Source of the DNA: an uncultured Gammaproteobacteria bacterium
Lineage (GTDB): Bacteria > Pseudomonadota > Gammaproteobacteria > GCA-002705445 > GCA-002716945
Reading direction: 5' to 3'
Assembly: GCA_913041865.1 (NCBI GenBank)
Contig: CAJWIW010000014.1
Location: forward strand, 1 to 17,505
DNA length: 17,505 nucleotides
The position numbers and the translations under genes were made by a program. Each line of letters opens with the position of its first letter. Positions within the stretch are counted from its first letter, which is position 1. Positions 1 through 6,633 of the stretch are shown in pieces. Below the pieces are notes generated by a model. The model was given only the letters and a program-made list of their open reading frames with translations. It made no database searches and was not told the origin of the DNA.

Positions 1-193
1 AAGCAGCAGGTATCATTTGAAACATCATAGGCATCCAAGCCCAAAATACTCCAATTACAGTTGCCCTACAGAAGGCAACTCTGTTGAATCTCCATAAATC
101 ATGATGAAATAGTGACGAACCCAAGAAACTAATAATCTTATATTTTTTTACAGTTTCTCTATCCGGAGTATATTTTTTAAAGAATTTCCTCAT
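1..193 (-). CDS. DUF2062 domain protein, N-terminal part (truncated by window edge)
   Basis: I translated this minus-strand frame by hand; it starts at the ATG complementary to 191-193 and runs off the left edge after about 64 residues. The protein begins MRKFFKKYTPD. It has a basic cytoplasmic head, then the DUF2062 (PF09835) hallmarks: a short LFHHDLWRFNR stretch (about residues 34-44), an R-A-T-V-I-G-V-F-W-A helix and a proline/methionine-rich turn (WMPMMFQMIPAA). DUF2062 proteins are small, poorly understood inner-membrane proteins. In many gammaproteobacteria the gene lies near comEC, exbBD and msbA/lpxK, so the divergent msbA here fits, although comEC and exbBD are absent between them. 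The family is fairly secure from the N-terminal pattern. The function is unknown and the C-terminus is not visible. Confidence 0.8.
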   Translation of the reverse strand, partial: MRKFFKKYTPDRETVKKYKIISFLGSSLFHHDLWRFNRVAFCRATVIGVFWAWMPMMFQMIPAA

Positions 194-289
194 AATTAGC
201 ACTAGCGATATAATATAGATACTTTTATATGTAAATGTATTAATATCATACATAATATTACAATAATATGCATATTAAACAATTTAAGT
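194..289. promoter_or_regulatory. Divergent intergenic region between the DUF2062 gene and msbA
   Basis: These 96 bases are almost pure A/T and separate two divergent genes, so both promoters must lie here or inside the genes. A TATAAT at 209-214 and a TACAAT at 259-264 are possible plus-strand -10 boxes for msbA. Neither has a good -35 partner, and in DNA this AT-rich such matches arise by chance. No strong Shine-Dalgarno sequence precedes the msbA ATG at 290. Confidence 0.3.
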
Positions 290-2053
290 ATGTCACAAAA
301 TAGAAACCCATTGAAAGGACAATATCTCTATCGTAGATTACTATCCTACACTTTCGAGCATAAATTAGTTTTTTTTATTTCAATTTTATCTATGGCAGCT
401 TTTGCAGTTACTGATACAGCATTTGCTGCATTAATGAAGCCATTACTAGATGGTAGTTTTATCGAAAAGGATCCTGATACTATAAAATACTTTCCGATTA
501 TTTTAGTTGGCCTATTCCTGCTAAGGAGTGTAGCTGGTTTTATCTCAACATACGGAATTGCATGGGTAGGTAGAAACGTTGTTAAAAAGATTAGAAAAGA
601 GATGTTTGACAAATTATTGCATACACCGACAAGGACTTATGATTTCTCGTCATCAGGAGAATTACTGTCTAAAGTAACATATGATACCGAGCAAGTAGCC
701 GAAGCAGCAACTAAAGCACTAACAGTTTTAGTTCGAGATGGCCTCACTGTAATTGGCTTGGTGAGCCTAATGTTTTATCAAAGCTTTATTCTTTCTGTTG
801 GCTTATTTGTTATAGGTCCAGTCATTGCGATATTCATAAAACTTATGAGTGTAAGATTTAGAGATACAAGTAAGCATATTCAAGAATCAATGGGTTATAT
901 CACCAATGTAGTCGAGGAGCTTATAGCTGGTCATCGTGTTGTAAAAATATTTGGAGGCGAAATAAGTGAGAAAAATTCTTTTGAGATAGTAAATGAAAAT
1001 AATAAAAAGAGACATTTGAAATTAGCTTTAATACAAGGCGTCAGTATTCCTATGGTTCAGTTTGTGGTAGCCGTATTTCTTGCTGGTGTAATATATTACG
1101 TTACTTCTGAGGCTTACAGTTCTGAAATATCTGTAGGTACATTTATGTCTTTTATCACAGCTATGATACTTGTTTTTGCCCCGATAAAAAGACTAGCTGA
1201 GGTAAATGTCGTACTACAAAGAGGTCTTGCTGCGAGTGAATCTATTTTTACGTTATTAGATTCAGAGATAGAGGAAACTAACAAAGGTGAAAAAGATCTC
1301 ATTGATAATGAGTTCAAGTGTATTAAATTTGTTGATATAAACTTTTCGTACAGAGGGAGCAATAGTTTTGCTCTGGAAAATATTAATTTTGAGGTTCCTC
1401 AGGGAACTACTTGCGCAATTGTTGGTAGATCAGGTAGTGGCAAGTCAACATTGATGAATTTACTTCCAAGATTCTATGATATCAATAAAGGTAAGATAGA
1501 AATTGATAACAAAGATATAAGAAAAGCTACTCTTGCTGATTTGCGTGCTTTGATGGCGTACGTTGGACAAGACTTAACACTTTTTAATGACACAGTGAGA
1601 AACAACATTGCATATGGCCTCTTAGAGAACAAATCAGAAAATGAAATTATAAATGCTTCCAAAACTGCTCATGCATATGATTTTATCATGTCTTTTGAAA
1701 ATAATTTTAATACATTAGTTGGTGATAATGGCGTCTTATTATCAGGTGGTCAGAGACAAAGAATCGCTATTGCCAGAGCAATTCTCAAAGACTCACCTAT
1801 ACTTCTGCTCGATGAAGCTACAAGTTCGCTCGACTCTGAGTCAGAAAAATTAATTCAACAAGCTTTGGAAGATTTGAGAAAGAATAGAACTACTATAGTG
1901 ATTGCTCATCGATTATCAACAATTGAGAAAGCAGACAATATTATAGTTTTAGATCAAGGAAAAATTATTGAGCAAGGTACTCACGAGATTTTGATCCAGA
2001 AAAATGGTCTTTACTCTAGTCTTCATAAGATACAGTTTGCAGCTAATCGTTAA
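290..2053 (+). CDS. msbA: Lipid A export ATP-binding/permease protein MsbA
   Basis: ABC exporter half-transporter that flips lipid A-core (and phospholipid) across the inner membrane and works as a homodimer. Its 587 residues are close to the 582 of E. coli MsbA. Residues 1 to about 320 form the six-helix transmembrane domain, with hydrophobic stretches near 28-50, 70-90, 145-190 and 255-300. Residues from about 345 to the end form the ATPase: Walker A GRSGSGKST at 379-387, Q-loop Gln427, signature LSGGQ at 484-488, Walker B ILLLDE ending at Asp508-Glu509, and switch His540. All catalytic residues are intact. It is the first gene of an operon-like run; its TAA shares one base with the ATG of lpxK. 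The lpxK neighbour is what separates MsbA from other type-I exporters. No strong Shine-Dalgarno is seen at the start. Confidence 0.95.
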   Translation: MSQNRNPLKGQYLYRRLLSYTFEHKLVFFISILSMAAFAVTDTAFAALMKPLLDGSFIEKDPDTIKYFPIILVGLFLLRSVAGFISTYGIAWVGRNVVKKIRKEMFDKLLHTPTRTYDFSSSGELLSKVTYDTEQVAEAATKALTVLVRDGLTVIGLVSLMFYQSFILSVGLFVIGPVIAIFIKLMSVRFRDTSKHIQESMGYITNVVEELIAGHRVVKIFGGEISEKNSFEIVNENNKKRHLKLALIQGVSIPMVQFVVAVFLAGVIYYVTSEAYSSEISVGTFMSFITAMILVFAPIKRLAEVNVVLQRGLAASESIFTLLDSEIEETNKGEKDLIDNEFKCIKFVDINFSYRGSNSFALENINFEVPQGTTCAIVGRSGSGKSTLMNLLPRFYDINKGKIEIDNKDIRKATLADLRALMAYVGQDLTLFNDTVRNNIAYGLLENKSENEIINASKTAHAYDFIMSFENNFNTLVGDNGVLLSGGQRQRIAIARAILKDSPILLLDEATSSLDSESEKLIQQALEDLRKNRTTIVIAHRLSTIEKADNIIVLDQGKIIEQGTHEILIQKNGLYSSLHKIQFAANR

Positions 2054-3045
2054 TGTTTAATATATTTCTCAATAAGCTTTGGTATGTAAAAAAAAATGAG
2101 CCATATTATTGGTTCTACCTTCTTGTTAGTATATGTTTTTTACCAATAAGCGGTTTATATTTCACTATAATTACTATTAGATCTATTCTTTATAAATATC
2201 AAATATTTAGTACTACACAATTTCAAAAACCAGTAGTGGTTATAGGTAATAGCGTTATTGGTGGCCAGGGCAAGACCCCATTAACAATTTTCCTTGCAAA
2301 CGAGCTCATGCTTAAAGGTTTTAAAGTCGGACTAGTTGGGTCAGGATATAAATCAAAGACGAGTAGTTTACATAATGTTCAACCTGACTCAAGTCCAAGC
2401 ATTGTAGGAGATGAGGCATTACTAATGGCCAGATCTACCAAAGCATCTGTAGTAATAGGAAAAGATCGAGTAAAAGCAACGCAGAAATTGATAGAGGAAA
2501 ATGTAGACTTCATTTTACATGATGATGGATTAGACCATCTTAAACTATCAAGAGATATTGAAATCATTGTAAGCAAAAAAAAGAGCTCCACTGATACTAT
2601 TAGTGATAACCTGAATATTTGTCGATTACTTCCATCTGGACCGTGGCGGTCGCTTAACATGCATAGAGTTTTGAGCACGATGAGAGAGCATATAGATGTA
2701 GAATATGAAATATTTCAGGTCACAAACTCAATTGATAAACTAAAGATTTCAATCGATGATTTTTCTCAAAAGAGGATTCATTTAGTATTAGGGATAGCTC
2801 TACCAGATATGATTAAGAATGTGTTAATGGAAAAAGGCTTTACTGTTACTTGTCATTTTTATGAAGACCATCACACTTTTAACGGAACTGAAATAAATTT
2901 TAATGATAATTATCCAGTTTTTGTTACTATGAAAGACTACATGAAACTGGAAAAGTATCAAAATAATAATTTATGGATAATGGAACATAGATATAAAAAT
3001 GAAAAGATCATAAAAAATCTTCTTGAGAGAATTACCAAAATATGA
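2053..3045 (+). CDS. lpxK: Tetraacyldisaccharide 4'-kinase LpxK
   Basis: Inner-membrane-associated kinase of the Raetz pathway. It phosphorylates the 4' position of the tetraacyl disaccharide to give lipid IVA. The 330 residues match the family length. An N-terminal hydrophobic segment (about 19-45) is followed by the P-loop GNSVIGGQGKTP (65-76), GDEALLMA (119-126) and DDGLDH (157-162), the family's conserved acidic/His motif; a late YEDHHTF motif matches the usual PDHHxF. Two spots depart from the family pattern: the usual SRGY reads GSGY (about 96-99), and DDGLQH reads DDGLDH. It overlaps msbA by one base and kdsB by four, so translation of the three is probably coupled. The small Trm112-like gene often found between lpxK and kdsB is absent. 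Confidence 0.93.
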   Translation: MFNIFLNKLWYVKKNEPYYWFYLLVSICFLPISGLYFTIITIRSILYKYQIFSTTQFQKPVVVIGNSVIGGQGKTPLTIFLANELMLKGFKVGLVGSGYKSKTSSLHNVQPDSSPSIVGDEALLMARSTKASVVIGKDRVKATQKLIEENVDFILHDDGLDHLKLSRDIEIIVSKKKSSTDTISDNLNICRLLPSGPWRSLNMHRVLSTMREHIDVEYEIFQVTNSIDKLKISIDDFSQKRIHLVLGIALPDMIKNVLMEKGFTVTCHFYEDHHTFNGTEINFNDNYPVFVTMKDYMKLEKYQNNNLWIMEHRYKNEKIIKNLLERITKI

Positions 3046-3758
3046 AAACAAGAATACTTATACCAGCTAGATTAGAATCATCAAGGTTTCCGAAAAAACT
3101 TTTACAAAAATTGTCAAATAAAACTCTAATAGAACATATTTGTATCAGAGCTAGTAAAATTAAATGTGATAGCCTTATGGTATTAACTGACAGTAAAATC
3201 ATACAAAAGATTGTAGAGTCGCTTGATATCGAATGTTATCATAGCAAAATTAATTACTCTAATGGTACTGATAGAATAGCTCATTTTTGTAAATTAAAAA
3301 AATATAACCCTTCAGATTTGATAATAAATATACAAGCAGATGAGTTGAACTTTCCTCTGAACGCAATAAATAAAATAAAAAACTACTTTTCTATAACAAA
3401 AAAAGTTTCTGTTGCAACTATAGTCTGTCAGTCTAAGAATCCTCTTGATCTTAAAAATAAAAATTTAGTAAAAACTGTAATAGATAAGAATAATAATGCT
3501 ATATATTTTTCTAGATCTCCAATACCTTTTGGCTCCAAAAATTGTTTCTTACATTTAGGGATTTATGCATACAAGGTGGGTATTTTAATGCAATATAGAG
3601 GCTTCAAAAAAGGAGCTGTTGAAACAGATGAGTCTTTAGAGCAAAATAGGTTTCTATTTAACTCTACACCAATAAAATGCATACCTATAAAATCTCATGA
3701 TTCAGTTAGTATAAATACAAAGAATGATTTAAAATTAGCAAGAAAGAAATTCAAATGA
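3042..3758 (+). CDS. kdsB: 3-deoxy-manno-octulosonate cytidylyltransferase (CMP-Kdo synthetase)
   Basis: Cytoplasmic enzyme that activates Kdo with CTP to CMP-Kdo, the donor for the LPS inner core. At 238 residues it is slightly shorter than the usual ~248. The N-terminus IPARLESSRFPKK (7-19) is the nucleotide-binding signature. NGTDRIA (74-80), YFSRSPIPFG and HLGIYAYK follow in family order, and the C-terminus has a DESLEQNR version of the usual ExLEQLR motif. The metal-binding loop reads QADEL (98-102) where the family normally has QGDEP. Asp100 and Glu101 are kept, but the flanking Gly and Pro are lost. The gene is very lysine/asparagine rich and looks more AT-rich than its neighbours. Four-base ATGA overlaps with lpxK before it and mdh after it indicate one transcript. 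Position and motifs make KdsB the best call despite the divergence. Confidence 0.88.
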   Translation: MKTRILIPARLESSRFPKKLLQKLSNKTLIEHICIRASKIKCDSLMVLTDSKIIQKIVESLDIECYHSKINYSNGTDRIAHFCKLKKYNPSDLIINIQADELNFPLNAINKIKNYFSITKKVSVATIVCQSKNPLDLKNKNLVKTVIDKNNNAIYFSRSPIPFGSKNCFLHLGIYAYKVGILMQYRGFKKGAVETDESLEQNRFLFNSTPIKCIPIKSHDSVSINTKNDLKLARKKFK

Positions 3759-4726
3759 CAAAGAAGATAATTACAATAACAGGTGCTGCGGGTAATATTG
3801 CTTATTCGCTTATATTTCGTATCTTATCTGGTGGAATATTTCCTAAAAATACTAAAATTCAACTGAAACTTCTAGATATTCCTGAATCTTCAAAAATATT
3901 GCAAGGTGTCAAATATGAGGTTGAGGACTGCGCATTTGAATCACTAGACTCTATAATTACAACAGATAATATGGAGATTGCTTTTGGAGATTCTGACTAC
4001 ATTCTTTTAGTAGGTGCTAAACCAAGAAGCAAGGGAATGCAGCGGTCTGATTTATTGCTCGATAATGCAAGTATATTTAAGAATCAGGGTCAAGCCATTA
4101 ACCAGCATTGCAAAGATTCTACTAGAATCATAGTTGTCGGCAATCCAGCAAATACTAATGCACTCATTGTCTCTCAACATACACCAAAAATACCAACTCA
4201 TAATATTACCTCCTTGATGCGACTAGATCAAAATAGAGCCAAAAGTATTTTTGCATCCAAACTAAATGTATCTGTTCCATCTATAAGAAAATTAGTCGTG
4301 TGGGGTAACCACTCTGCTACACAGTTCCCAGACATAAGTAACGTACAAGTTGATGATCTTACTAATCTACATGATAAATATGATGATAATTGGTTAAGGA
4401 AGGAGTTTATCCCCCGTGTGCAAAATAGAGGTGCAGAAATTATTGATTATAGAGGGAAGTCAAGTGCAGCATCAGCAGCCTCTGCAGTATACGATCATTT
4501 GAATTCTATCGTGAATGGGTCAGATGATTGGGAGTCGATGGGAGTTGCATCTATTAACCCATACAATATATCCTCTGAAATTTTTTATTCATATCCTCTA
4601 AGCGTAACTACACATAGCAATAAAATAATTGAAGGGCTTGATATATCGAGAGAAACTCTAGATTACTTAAAAGTCACAGAAGAAGAATTAATCCATGAAA
4701 GAGATATTATAAAAGATTTATTATGA
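3755..4726 (+). CDS. mdh: Malate dehydrogenase (NAD-dependent)
   Basis: TCA-cycle enzyme interconverting malate and oxaloacetate with NAD. Its 323 residues fit the ~325-residue cytosolic-type family found in many beta- and gammaproteobacteria, rather than the shorter E. coli type. Visible features are the dinucleotide motif GAAGNIA (10-16), Asp41 at the end of the second strand (NAD preference), substrate arginines Arg91 and Arg97 in AKPRSKGMQR, Asn130 in GNPANTN, Asp158 and Arg161 in LDQNRA, and catalytic His186 in WGNHSATQ. In this family the motif is usually LDHNRA, so Gln159 is a small deviation. It overlaps kdsB by four bases and therefore seems to be read with the LPS genes. Its 3' end overlaps convergent ygfZ by six bases, with no room for a terminator. 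Confidence 0.94.
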   Translation: MTKKIITITGAAGNIAYSLIFRILSGGIFPKNTKIQLKLLDIPESSKILQGVKYEVEDCAFESLDSIITTDNMEIAFGDSDYILLVGAKPRSKGMQRSDLLLDNASIFKNQGQAINQHCKDSTRIIVVGNPANTNALIVSQHTPKIPTHNITSLMRLDQNRAKSIFASKLNVSVPSIRKLVVWGNHSATQFPDISNVQVDDLTNLHDKYDDNWLRKEFIPRVQNRGAEIIDYRGKSSAASAASAVYDHLNSIVNGSDDWESMGVASINPYNISSEIFYSYPLSVTTHSNKIIEGLDISRETLDYLKVTEEELIHERDIIKDLL

Positions 4727-5605
4727 TTCTTCTATTGTGATTTCCTTTTCGTCCATAAAGAGTGGAGCATCTAAAGCGTTAATTTTTATTATTGATTGAA
4801 AATAATATTTATCCAGATTTATATAATTACCTTGTAGCAGTTCTCCAACTACTTCAGCATCTTTATTATAAATTTTACTCTCATCAGATAATGGCGATGA
4901 TTCGCATGAGCAGAAAAATAATTTCTTCTTTATTTTGCCAAGGTAGTGTGTTCTAGCGACAATTTCTTGTCCAGTGTAACAACCTTTCTTATAGTTAATT
5001 CCATCATGTTTTTCCATATTAAGAACTTGTGGTATGAATGTTTCTCGAGTTATATCATTGAGTCGTGGAAAGACATTTGTAAGATCAATAAGTTTACTGA
5101 TATTAATATCACTGATAATACTTTCAGCTAGAAAACTTGGCACATTCTTCGAAAACGTAACTACAATATATGATGAGCATTTTGATGAACTTGTATTTAG
5201 GATATAGTTGTCATTTTCTTTCTTTAGATTATATATATTTTTTGTTAATTTAGATTTTCCTTCGTTGACTATATTTTCACCCAAGACACCATAACATTTA
5301 GATTCTATGAGTTTTATATTAACTTTAGACATTAGAATGTATTTTTTGAGACCTTCGATGATAAAATTAGCAACATCATGATTTGTGAGTATGATGTATT
5401 CACTATCTTTTTTAAAAATTCTCATTGTAGCAATAACTTTGCCTTGATTCGTTGAGAATGAAGAATATTGATAGTTATTGTCTTTTAAATTATCAATATC
5501 GTTACTGAGTTGACCTTGTAAAAATTTGGACGAATCATCGCCAGACACGCTTATTGTGATGAGATCTGTATCTATATTTGTGCCTAAATATTCTCTAATA
5601 TTCAT
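4721..5605 (-). CDS. ygfZ: Folate-binding YgfZ/GcvT-family protein (Fe-S protein maturation)
   Basis: Cytoplasmic tetrahydrofolate-binding protein of the GcvT fold. In E. coli it supports the synthesis or repair of certain iron-sulfur enzymes. Its 294 residues are slightly shorter than the E. coli protein (~326). The family signature KGCYTGQE lies at 207-214 with the essential Cys209, preceded by ETFIPQVLNMEKHDG (188-202) and followed by IVARTHYLGK, all in the usual order. The middle part (about 90-175) is diverged and rich in Lys, Asn and Ser. It is divergent from the SDH operon, whose SdhB subunit carries three Fe-S clusters. In E. coli ygfZ lies beside sdhE; here the SDH genes sit between the two. 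The ATG at 5605 begins MNIREYLG, a normal family start. Confidence 0.92.
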   Translation of the reverse strand: MNIREYLGTNIDTDLITISVSGDDSSKFLQGQLSNDIDNLKDNNYQYSSFSTNQGKVIATMRIFKKDSEYIILTNHDVANFIIEGLKKYILMSKVNIKLIESKCYGVLGENIVNEGKSKLTKNIYNLKKENDNYILNTSSSKCSSYIVVTFSKNVPSFLAESIISDINISKLIDLTNVFPRLNDITRETFIPQVLNMEKHDGINYKKGCYTGQEIVARTHYLGKIKKKLFFCSCESSPLSDESKIYNKDAEVVGELLQGNYINLDKYYFQSIIKINALDAPLFMDEKEITIEES

Positions 5606-5647
5606 TTAAATCATTGATATATATAATAATACATTTTATAGTTCTGT

Positions 5648-5669
5648 ATTATATGCTGAAACATATAAT
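5648..5669. repeat. Perfect 8-bp inverted repeat in the ygfZ/sdh divergent region
   Basis: ATTATATG at 5648-5655 and CATATAAT at 5662-5669 are perfect inverted copies around the six bases CTGAAA. The repeat lies midway between ygfZ and the SDH operon, at a position where a regulator could act on both. It could equally be a weak hairpin or a chance palindrome in very AT-rich DNA. It lacks the G/C stem and T-run of an intrinsic terminator. Confidence 0.35.
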
Positions 5670-5713
5670 GTAAATATGATTAAAACATACATATTTTGTC
5701 ATATAAAGCAGTG

Positions 5714-5742
5714 TTTATTTAAGAGAAGTATTTGCGTATAAT
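5714..5742 (+). promoter_or_regulatory. Putative sigma70 promoter of the SDH operon
   Basis: A consensus -10 box TATAAT lies at 5737-5742, flanked by G/C bases that make it stand out from the AT background. A weak -35 (TTTATT, 5714-5719) is 17 bases upstream. Transcription would start near 5749, so the leader before the ATG at 5761 would be only about 12 bases and would consist mainly of the Shine-Dalgarno GGAGAG (5750-5755). The prediction rests on the good -10 box and on the position ahead of the first gene of the operon. Confidence 0.5.
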
Positions 5743-5760
5743 GCGTGTTGGAGAGTACAT

Positions 5761-5904
5761 ATGTCACAAAAGAAGCAAACGACTAAAATTAAACAAAAGA
5801 AAATAGACAAAACAAAAAAAGTCAGAGAGATAGGTGGCCGTAAAGGTCCAGAACCTACTAGGTACGGTGATTGGGAGAAAAATGGTCGCTGTATTGATTT
5901 TTGA
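5761..5904 (+). CDS. SdhAF4-type succinate dehydrogenase assembly factor (DUF1674)
   Basis: A 47-residue protein found by reading the stretch between ygfZ and sdhC. A lysine-rich head (1-22, no transmembrane segment) leads into the diagnostic DUF1674 (PF07896) C-terminus: EIGGRKGPEPTRYGDW (23-38), then EKNGRCIDF (39-47), ending exactly at Phe47, as family members do. In yeast, animals and alphaproteobacteria the related Sdh8/SDHAF4 binds flavinylated SdhA, protects it from making reactive oxygen, and promotes its pairing with SdhB. The gene has a clear Shine-Dalgarno GGAGAG five bases upstream and ends 14 bases before sdhC, so it is the first gene of the SDH operon. The family call rests on a near-complete signature. 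The role in this organism is inferred from homology and position. Confidence 0.93.
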   Translation: MSQKKQTTKIKQKKIDKTKKVREIGGRKGPEPTRYGDWEKNGRCIDF

Positions 5905-5918
5905 AGATAATTTTCGAA

Positions 5919-6302
5919 ATGATTAATCAAAATAGACCGACCTCTCCACACTTACAGATCTATAAACCACAACTCACGTCTGTATTGTCTATATCCCATA
6001 GAATCACAGGGGTAATTTTATCAATTACCTCGATAATGATACCTTTTGCATTGCTGATCATTTCCCTAGGTGCTGAGTATCATAGTTACTTAGTTACATT
6101 TTTCTCAAATTCTTTTGTAAAATTAATACTAGTTGGGGCCATATTTACATTAATCTATCACTTATGTAATGGTATTAGACATCTCTTTTGGGATTATGGT
6201 TATGGCTTGAGTCTAGAAAAGAGTTATTTATCAGGTTACTTGGTCATATTAATTTCACTAGTTACAACATTCAGTTCAGTATTAATTATTTTTGGGAGAT
6301 GA
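5919..6302 (+). CDS. sdhC: Succinate dehydrogenase cytochrome b556 subunit SdhC
   Basis: Membrane anchor subunit of complex II. With SdhD it binds heme b and the ubiquinone site. It has 127 residues when started at ATG 5919 (MINQNRPTSPHL). An upstream TTG at 5901 is less likely because it overlaps the SdhAF4 stop and adds only six residues. Three hydrophobic helices are visible at about 29-51, 66-90 and 106-125. Residues matching the E. coli quinone-site Ser27 and Arg31 are Ser24 and Arg28 in SISHRITG. His81 in HLCNGIRHL matches heme ligand His84. The RPTSPHLQIYKP start is typical of the alphaproteobacterial/mitochondrial type. The stop is followed after three bases by sdhD, and the end of sdhC carries the sdhD ribosome-binding site. 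Confidence 0.93.
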   Translation: MINQNRPTSPHLQIYKPQLTSVLSISHRITGVILSITSIMIPFALLIISLGAEYHSYLVTFFSNSFVKLILVGAIFTLIYHLCNGIRHLFWDYGYGLSLEKSYLSGYLVILISLVTTFSSVLIIFGR

Positions 6303-6305
6303 GTT

Positions 6306-6632
6306 TTGGCTATTTTGCATTGGAAATTCCAGAGATTCACAGCCATCACATTGGTACCAGGCATGTTGTATTTGACATACTACCTTTTGTCTATTAATAA
6401 CATGTCATATGATCAAATTACATCAGATATTTCGTCTGTTTACGGCATTTTATTCATATCGATTATGTCAACATTGATGTTCTTCCATAGCTCGCTGGGC
6501 ATAGAAACCATACTGCAAGATTATGTTCATGATGTTAAGCTTCAGAGTTTATTTATTAGTTTATCTAAGATTACACATGCTGTATTATTAGTTATTACAT
6601 TAATTTGTCTTTATTTAATTACAGGTTTTTGA
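6306..6632 (+). CDS. sdhD: Succinate dehydrogenase membrane anchor subunit SdhD
   Basis: Second membrane anchor of complex II, 108 residues with three hydrophobic helices (about 12-30, 47-65 and 85-106). His61 and, eleven residues later, Asp72-Tyr73 in QDYVHD reproduce the E. coli spacing of heme ligand His71 and quinone-site Asp82-Tyr83. So both heme ligands (SdhC His81, SdhD His61) and the quinone tyrosine are present. The start is a TTG at 6306. A stop at 6300 blocks any longer frame and the first in-frame ATG would delete 19 residues. GGGAG at 6294-6298, seven bases upstream, supports the TTG. One base separates it from sdhA. Confidence 0.92.
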   Translation: MAILHWKFQRFTAITLVPGMLYLTYYLLSINNMSYDQITSDISSVYGILFISIMSTLMFFHSSLGIETILQDYVHDVKLQSLFISLSKITHAVLLVITLICLYLITGF

Positions 6633-6633
6633 C

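Noticed and set aside
5648..5669. Inverted repeat as an intrinsic terminator
   Set aside because: The stem is almost entirely A/T and no T-run follows on either strand; a regulatory palindrome or chance is more likely.
5901..5918. TTG start for SdhC within the SdhAF4 stop region
   Set aside because: ATG 5919 gives the usual SdhC N-terminus (MINQNRPTSPHL); the TTG adds six residues with no family support.
5715..5951. Minus-strand frame of 78 codons over the start of the SDH operon
   Set aside because: It is antisense to the well-supported SdhAF4 gene and the sdhC start and has no recognisable protein features.
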